Assembly: GCA_964035545.1 (NCBI GenBank)
Contig: OZ037767.1
Coordinates: 4,215,680-4,279,679 of the forward strand
Source of the DNA: Bugula neritina
Taxonomy: Eukaryota; Bryozoa; Gymnolaemata; Cheilostomatida; Bugulidae
DNA: 64,000 nt
Reading direction: 5' to 3'
Both the position numbers and the translations under genes were made by a program. Positions within the stretch are counted from its first letter, which is position 1; each line of letters begins with the position of its first letter. Shown here piece after piece: positions 60,501 through 64,000 of this stretch. The notes beneath the pieces were generated by a model. That model worked only from the letters and a program-made list of their open reading frames with translations, was not told where the DNA came from and did no database searches.

Positions 60501-63500
60501 CGAAGTTCTGTGTAATCAGTGTTCTACTTTCATTTAACAACTTCTTTTAGATTTATCTCTGAAACCCAAGACTGATGCTACTGCTGCGTTGGCAACTCAC
60601 TCAAATACTGAAGAGATCAAGCCAGAAAGCTCTGAAGTGGCGCCACCCGTCCCCCCAAAACCGGCTCATCTCGTTGGAAAGAGATCGGAATCTGTGGCGT
60701 CTAGCTCTCCCGTTTCAACTAAAAGTAACTCTGAGAAATCACCAGGAGGCGCCAGTAAGCCAGTTACTTCCTCTCGGTCCAGCAACAACAGTGAGAGCAG
60801 GAACGACTCCGACTCCTCATCAGATGGTGATGACTTCATGTTGCAGGTGAGTTGGGCACATGTGACACCGTGTCACCGATGATGCTGACACCATGTAGCA
60901 AGTGAGCTGACGGTGCTGATGCTGTACCACATATAACTAGAGTGATGCACGATTTTAAAACACAGCACTTGGGTGGCTGTAAACCCAAAACAGAAATATA
61001 TGATCAGCCATGTTGCATGGCTCTTATTTTGTCCAAGTCTTCTTGTTTAGGAATGACAGATAGGCATGTCAGAGTGTTGAGAGAACGCAGTTCAGTGAAT
61101 GGAGTTTTACTCATATAGTCTTGTGCATTCAACAAAGTTGCGATTAGTTCTACTAAAGTAGAAATTAAGCTTACGCTCTTTAATGGCGTTGCTACGGTTT
61201 TTCTAAATCTTAAGATGAGTTACATCTGATTTCACAAGATCTTGTGGTCCATAATGGTTTGTTAAACCCACAATTACTCTGTAAATAAACACAAAGTGGT
61301 CCGAAGATGCTGTGATAGATTGTGTGTTGAGTCAGGATTAAGTCTGCGCTGTGTCATCATTTCAAGTTGTGTCATTTTCAAGTGAGAAATCAATCAACTC
61401 TGGCAGCTGTGTTTTATCTAACTGCCTGTTTATGTTAATTTTCAATATCTTGTCTACACAAATTGTCTTTATTGAGATGCTGTATTATTCATCTGCCACT
61501 TAACTATGGCTCATGCATTGCTCATCACATGTTTGGTGTATTACTACTTGTTTTCACGTTCAAGTTTGTTTTGTGTATCCTGAAATTCTCCACCACCTGT
61601 GAGATCCGGGAGCAATAAGCAGAATGTGTACTTGTAGCAATGCATTAGCTCAGCAATGCCGAGCAGTAGAAAGAAGATGGCCAAGAGCTCATCAGATACC
61701 TCTGTCCCCACTGCTCATTCCCGAGCAGCCAATAGGAGTGTTCCTAGAAGTAAAACCTTTGGTAGCCGACTTCGGATGCCATCGAAAAAGTCAATCAAAG
61801 CTGTTCAACTAGCAAAGGTTTTGAACTAGTTATTTTAATTGTATGTATTTTCAAAAATTGGGCAAATAATGTTCAAAAAGAACATTATTTGCAAGTAATT
61901 ACGGTTAGTTAGCCATTTTCTGTGGTGTAGTAATAGAGAGGTTATAATATATCATAAGAAGTTATTTTCTCACAGGAACTTCAACCCAAATTTCAATACT
62001 CTGTGGTCACCTTGGTGCAGTGGGTTTCATTAAACTACAATATAAGATTGTTAATGGCAGTTTTCCGGTTTTTAATGTCAGATCAGTTTAAGCAGGTTGG
62101 ATGTGATTTAGTTTATTTTAACCCAAAGAATATGTACACAAACATTGCAGAAAGATGTAAGTTTTCATCTTTTTAACTGGTACAAGTATTTTCAAAGACC
62201 AAGTTAGCAATTTTGTCCTTTTTATTTAAAATTGTTATTTTGATCTGCCCAATAACGCATCTGAGAAATCCTAAGCTGTGTTTCATGTTCATAGCAAAGG
62301 CAAGCTCCTCCCATCGTGTCGGCCAACTCACCCACCCCAGACGATGATTACTTTGCCGAGGAGGCCATGATGACGTACTGCACGGAAGACACGCCCTACA
62401 ACAAGTCGACAGCGACATCACTCAGTGATCTCAGCGTTATAGACGATGACGATTTTGACAGCGCTATTGACACCAACCCTTCTATGCCAGGTGCCTTCTC
62501 CATCTGTCCTTTTAGTGGGAAACATTTTTATGCTTGAAACGGCATATGTTTTTTGATTAAAAGTACCATTTATATTTTGATGTTGCCACTATTGTTAAAA
62601 TTCATGAACTGTATTCAGAAATTAAATAGTTGTCGACAATAATATCTGTAGATTTCACTGGAGCAACATTTTCTCACTGTTATTTTGTGGATCATCTCAG
62701 CTCTATTAAAAAACTTTTGTTTTAATTTTTCAAGTTGAAGGTTTAGTAAAAACGGAGAGTACGTCGAGGACGACCGGCTACCCACCCCAGTCATGTGAGG
62801 GTAAAGTTGGTGCTGAGGCTAGCGAGAGTGACTCGAGCACTAGTGACGATGAGGCAACCAGTTCTATGTTGAATAACGCCATATTGTCTGCTCTTCCCAA
62901 GAAGTCTGGAAAAGTGAGTCCAGTGTGAATAAACAAGCTGCATTTTATGAACCACCAAATAGGGGATAATTATGTATATCTTTCTGCTATAGTGGAACCC
63001 GTTATGAATCACTTCTCCAATAGGCCACCTGAGTATGCGGAAGTTTCATGTGTCCCTCTCTAGTTTTTGACAGCAGTCCACCCAAAGTACTCGTCATTGC
63101 TTGGCTGTTTTTTCTGTTATTGTAAAGACTTTATGATTAACTGAATTTGAGTCAGATTGTATATGCAAACAGGATGTTGTGTATTGTTATTGTGTTGCTA
63201 AGGTAACTTGAAGGTTGTGTGTGCCTCTGCAGTGATTATTGCCAAGGTCAAGGTCTAACTCGTGATGCTACATCCTGATCCTGTTTCTTGCCATTTTTTT
63301 GGATGCCTCAGTGGGAAGTCAAAATCTTAATTGTTACAATCTTCTTTACTTCCCTAAAACTATTTTTAAACAGATTTAGAATTTTTATGTAAATAATACT
63401 AGGTAACGCTGGCAGAGATCGACGTAATATAAAAATAGCGTTGCCTTTTTCTTTGTAATCTATATTTAGTAAATTCATTCTTGCACCGCTCCTCTATCAC

Positions 63501-63933
63501 GTCCTTTCTCACCTACACATATTTCTGTGCAATCTGTTTTTTACTGCTGGATAGTTACCAACTTCCATTGTGCATACTGAGTTATGGGGTGTCCTTCAGC
63601 TACAGAATTGTGCTTATGCAATCTCCTAACCACTCGAATTACTCGCTTTATCTCTTCTCCGCCACTCTGTGACATCATACCCTATCGCCTTCTTTCTATG
63701 TCTCTTTTCCACTTGGAATCAGCGAAAACCTCCGTAGAATAATTTATGTTGCGCATATTCTAAACTCACCTTTGGAGTCTTCTATACACTATTTTATTGT
63801 TTGAAACTATACTCGATTATCAAGTTATGGTTTTTTTAACATATTTGGTAACTGATTTTAATTTTTTTAAACATATTTTCATTGAATTTCCTTTTTCAAG
63901 GACAACTCAACAGTTGAAAACGTAGTCCTGTGA
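39355..63933 (+). CDS. APC: Adenomatous polyposis coli protein (APC)
   Basis: Exons joining in frame to 2013 aa: 39355-39511, 40062-40171, 42301-42546, 43665-43890, 45319-45566, 45842-45982, 46442-46624, 46896-47040, 47318-47457, 47780-47965, 48264-48435, 48757-48859, 49327-49523, 50030-50208, 52770-52959, 53223-53355, 53999-54258, 54877-55036, 55473-55662, 56133-56401, 56883-57054, 58028-58161, 58455-59443, 59794-60021, 60551-60846, 61638-61817, 62295-62490, 62735-62913, 63901-63933. APC scaffolds the axin/GSK3 complex that destroys beta-catenin in Wnt signalling and also acts at the cortex and on microtubules. In order: N-terminal coiled coil, armadillo domain, one 15-residue-type motif, five 20-residue repeats, two SAMP axin-binding motifs. 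The protein is shorter than human APC (2843 aa); I see no long C-terminal basic/EB1 region. Introns of 2.1 kb (40172-42300), 1.1 kb, 1.4 kb and 2.6 kb (50209-52769) hold no further exon I can support. The last 11-codon exon is the least certain. Confidence 0.95.
40750..40911. mobile_element. Short inverted-repeat element (MITE-like), copy C
   Basis: Ends GAGCAGTAGTGAAGAATTTAAGA and, at the right, CTCAATTTCTCCTTTACTGC followed by ATCTACCTC. The interior shares CCTAAGTTCTTTAATT, TTGAGGTTTGGGG and GAAATTCTCTTGAGAGCATA with copy D at 54590. In APC intron 2. Confidence 0.75.
44225..44390. repeat. Long inverted repeat (foldback, arms about 75 bp)
   Basis: Left arm TCTATAAGCAGCT...GGTGACTGGGTGCAATAGTTTGG...CTCGAGTTTGGAGTTGGGGG is complementary to the right arm, which ends ...CAAACTGTTGCACTCAATCA, CCCCCCAACTCGAGCTGCTTATAGA. 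The centre is a C10 run. In APC intron 4. Probably a foldback/MITE-type element, unrelated by sequence to copies B-D. Confidence 0.8.
44765..44990. repeat. (AGTTACTAACAGCAGT)n degenerate repeat
   Basis: CAGTTACTAACAGTAG and AATCACTAACACCAGC units, about a dozen, in APC intron 4. Confidence 0.75.
46651..46763. repeat. Minisatellite (GTAGTGGGTGTGGTCAA)
   Basis: About six G/T-rich units in APC intron 7, within 30 bases of the exon 7 donor and 130 bases of the exon 8 acceptor. Confidence 0.75.
47206..47316. repeat. Degenerate (CAGTGTGTTCTAAGACTAT)n before APC exon 9
   Basis: Four to five diverged copies leading up to the acceptor TGTGTTGTAG at 47308-47317. Confidence 0.65.
48421..48460. repeat. 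20-bp tandem duplication across the APC exon 11 donor
   Basis: TAGTAGAGTGTGCAG|GTGTG (48421-48440) is immediately followed by TAGTAGAGTGTGCAG|GTGCG (48441-48460). The second copy is a second potential donor at 48456; using it would add 20 bases and shift the frame. Confidence 0.9.
48505..48545. repeat. (CTA/CTG)n trinucleotide tract
   Basis: ACTACTACTGCTGCTACTAC repeated in APC intron 11. Confidence 0.9.
51465..51535. repeat. Short minisatellite (TTAGGGTACTTGAC)
   Basis: Five or so copies of GTACTTGACTTAGGGT in APC intron 14. Confidence 0.7.
52050..52740. repeat. Pyrimidine-rich minisatellite (CTCTCTCACTCTGTTAACTC)
   Basis: About 690 bp of CT runs punctuated by GTTAAC every 15-30 bases, with alternating TCTGTTAAC, TCAGTTAAC and TTAGTTAAC variants. 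It ends about 30 bases before the APC exon 15 acceptor (52769), so it forms an enormous polypyrimidine approach. Each GTTAAC is an HpaI-type palindrome. Confidence 0.9.
53348..53487. repeat. 20-bp minisatellite containing the APC exon 16 donor, 7 copies
   Basis: Unit AATGTGAG|GTAATGTATTAT. The exon 16 end and its donor (AG|GTAATG at 53356) are the first copy; further AG|GTAATG sites occur exactly 20 bases apart at 53376, 53396, 53416, 53436, 53456 and 53476. Confidence 0.95.
53999..54258 (+). other. APC exon 17: single 15-residue-type beta-catenin motif
   Basis: Residues about 980-989 read EKPVDYSQMY, matching the core P-(I/V/T)-(D/N)-Y-S-x-(K/M)-Y of the vertebrate 15-residue repeats that bind beta-catenin constitutively. 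Only one clear copy is seen; vertebrates have three to four. Confidence 0.75.
54590..54757. mobile_element. Short inverted-repeat element (MITE-like), copy D
   Basis: Left end GAGCTGTAGTGGAGAAATTGAGA, right end TCAAATTCTCCATTACTGCA followed by CCCACCTC; interior like copy C. A separate left-end fragment (GAGGTAGGTGCAGTGATGGAGA) follows at about 54810-54832, before APC exon 18. Confidence 0.75.
55473..55662 (+). other. APC exon 19: 20-residue repeat 1
   Basis: TFCTEGTPMNFLSTATSMNE, residues about 1100-1119, fits the F-x-x-E-x-T-P-x-x-F-S-x-x-(S/T)-S core. The STATS variant resembles the human repeat with FSTATSLSDL. Phosphorylation by CK1/GSK3 raises beta-catenin affinity in the family. Confidence 0.85.
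56133..56401 (+). other. APC exon 20: 20-residue repeat 2
   Basis: TYATEDTPITGISRVGSLSS near residues 1188-1207. The usual Cys-Phe after T-P is replaced (ITGI), so binding strength may differ. The Ser cluster SLSSL is kept. Confidence 0.85.
58028..58161 (+). other. APC exon 22: 20-residue repeat 3
   Basis: HIQETPMMFSRASSLASLSS, residues about 1278-1297, followed by SIHSSVFSEYSC. It aligns with the human segment QETPLMFSR..SSL.S, and the next exon begins with VSPSDLPDSPGG, which also follows in human APC. This fixes colinearity. Confidence 0.9.
58455..59443 (+). other. APC exon 23: large Gln/Pro/Thr-rich exon
   Basis: 989 bases, the longest exon in the window. Opens with VSPSDLPDSPGGTTP, then Ser/Thr-, Gln-, His-, Tyr- and Pro-rich disordered sequence. 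Residues 1476-1480 read PPPPY, a PPxY-type WW ligand. The exon ends inside 20-residue repeat 4 (MRTYAVEG). Confidence 0.85.
59794..60021 (+). other. APC exon 24: second half of 20-residue repeat 4
   Basis: Joined to exon 23 this gives TYAVEGTPGPNSTRSSLSAL, about residues 1638-1657, followed by TFLDEP as in the human repeat SSLSALSLDEP. The intron (59444-59793) cuts the repeat after TYAVEG. The exon ends in Pro/Ser/Lys-rich sequence. Confidence 0.9.
60551..61817 (+). other. APC exons 25-26: SAMP motif 1, split by an intron
   Basis: Exon 25 (60551-60846) ends DSSSDGDDFMLQ. Exon 26 (61638-61817) begins QCISSAMPSSRKK. Joined they recreate the axin-binding motif D-D-x-x-L-x-x-C-I-S-S-A-M-P, about residues 1809-1826. 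Exon 25 also carries APPVPPKPAHL, matching the human PPPVARKPSQL. Exon 26 was found by frame and phase (0-0) and is basic in its second half. Confidence 0.9.
62295..62490 (+). other. APC exon 27: 20-residue repeat 5
   Basis: MTYCTEDTPYNKSTATSLSD (about residues 1903-1922) followed by acidic DDDDFDSAID. Exon phases 0 in and 1 out. Confidence 0.88.
62735..62913 (+). other. APC exon 28: SAMP motif 2
   Basis: MLNNAILSALPKKSGK near residues 1986-2001, after an acidic/Ser stretch (SESDSSTSDDEA). SALP replaces SAMP, a conservative change at Met. Predicted second axin-binding site. Confidence 0.85.
63901..63933 (+). other. Putative terminal coding exon of APC
   Basis: Acceptor CTTTTTCAAG at 63891-63900 is followed by eleven codons (DNSTVENVVL, stop TGA). 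Phase 0 matches the exon 28 donor. The result ends in -VVL, a possible PDZ ligand; human APC ends in a PDZ-binding TSV. The short length makes this tentative; other small exons in 62914-63890 or beyond the window cannot be excluded. Confidence 0.5.
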
Positions 63934-64000
63934 AATGATGGACAGCGCGTTTTCCTGTCAGGCCCTGGAGATTCGCTGGAATTAATTGTTTTTTTATTTT

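Noticed and set aside
61624-61812. 62-aa frame beginning MCTCSNALAQQ
   Set aside because: Wrong frame; the phase-compatible frame of the same DNA gives QCISSAMP, the second half of SAMP1.

Overview
The window is nuclear DNA from an intron-rich, AT-rich invertebrate animal. The protein genes are broken into many short exons with GT..AG introns. One gene is an innexin, and an APC gene carries the full metazoan set of armadillo repeats, 20-residue repeats and SAMP motifs. The introns and spacers are crowded with minisatellites, tRNA-derived SINEs and short inverted-repeat elements. A spiralian such as a bryozoan, mollusc or annelid would fit, but the phylum cannot be fixed from the sequence alone. 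I see no prokaryotic gene, CRISPR array, rRNA or functional tRNA gene.

Layout from left to right: (1) the 5' part of a BED-finger/hAT-like gene on the minus strand (1-1829, cut by the window edge); (2) a ten-exon minus-strand SPATA7 homologue (3257-7927); (3) a twenty-exon plus-strand FERM-PTP of the PTPN14/PTPN21 (Pez) family (10616-26233); (4) a two-exon minus-strand gene for an unrecognised small membrane protein (27006-27519); (5) a seven-exon minus-strand innexin (29680-32476); (6) a plus-strand APC gene in 29 inferred exons (39355-63933).

All exon models were assembled by hand from GT/AG sites. In the five full-length genes every exon junction keeps the reading frame. Predicted products are about 368 aa (SPATA7), 1069 aa (FERM-PTP), 88 or 82 aa (small protein), 423 aa (innexin) and 2013 aa (APC). 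The genes are not an operon and share no obvious pathway. The FERM-PTP/Hippo and APC/Wnt-junction roles only loosely meet at epithelial junctions. SPATA7 is a ciliary protein in vertebrates.

Three points stand out. The FERM-PTP has lost the WPD-loop general acid (W-H-Q) but keeps the Cys/Arg P-loop. The APC repeat region, one giant exon in vertebrates, is here cut into many exons, with introns inside a 20-residue repeat and inside a SAMP motif. Several introns contain tandem repeats that include copies of the intron's own splice site. No wholly new biological system is evident. The most unusual material is the splice-site-bearing minisatellites and the repeat families.
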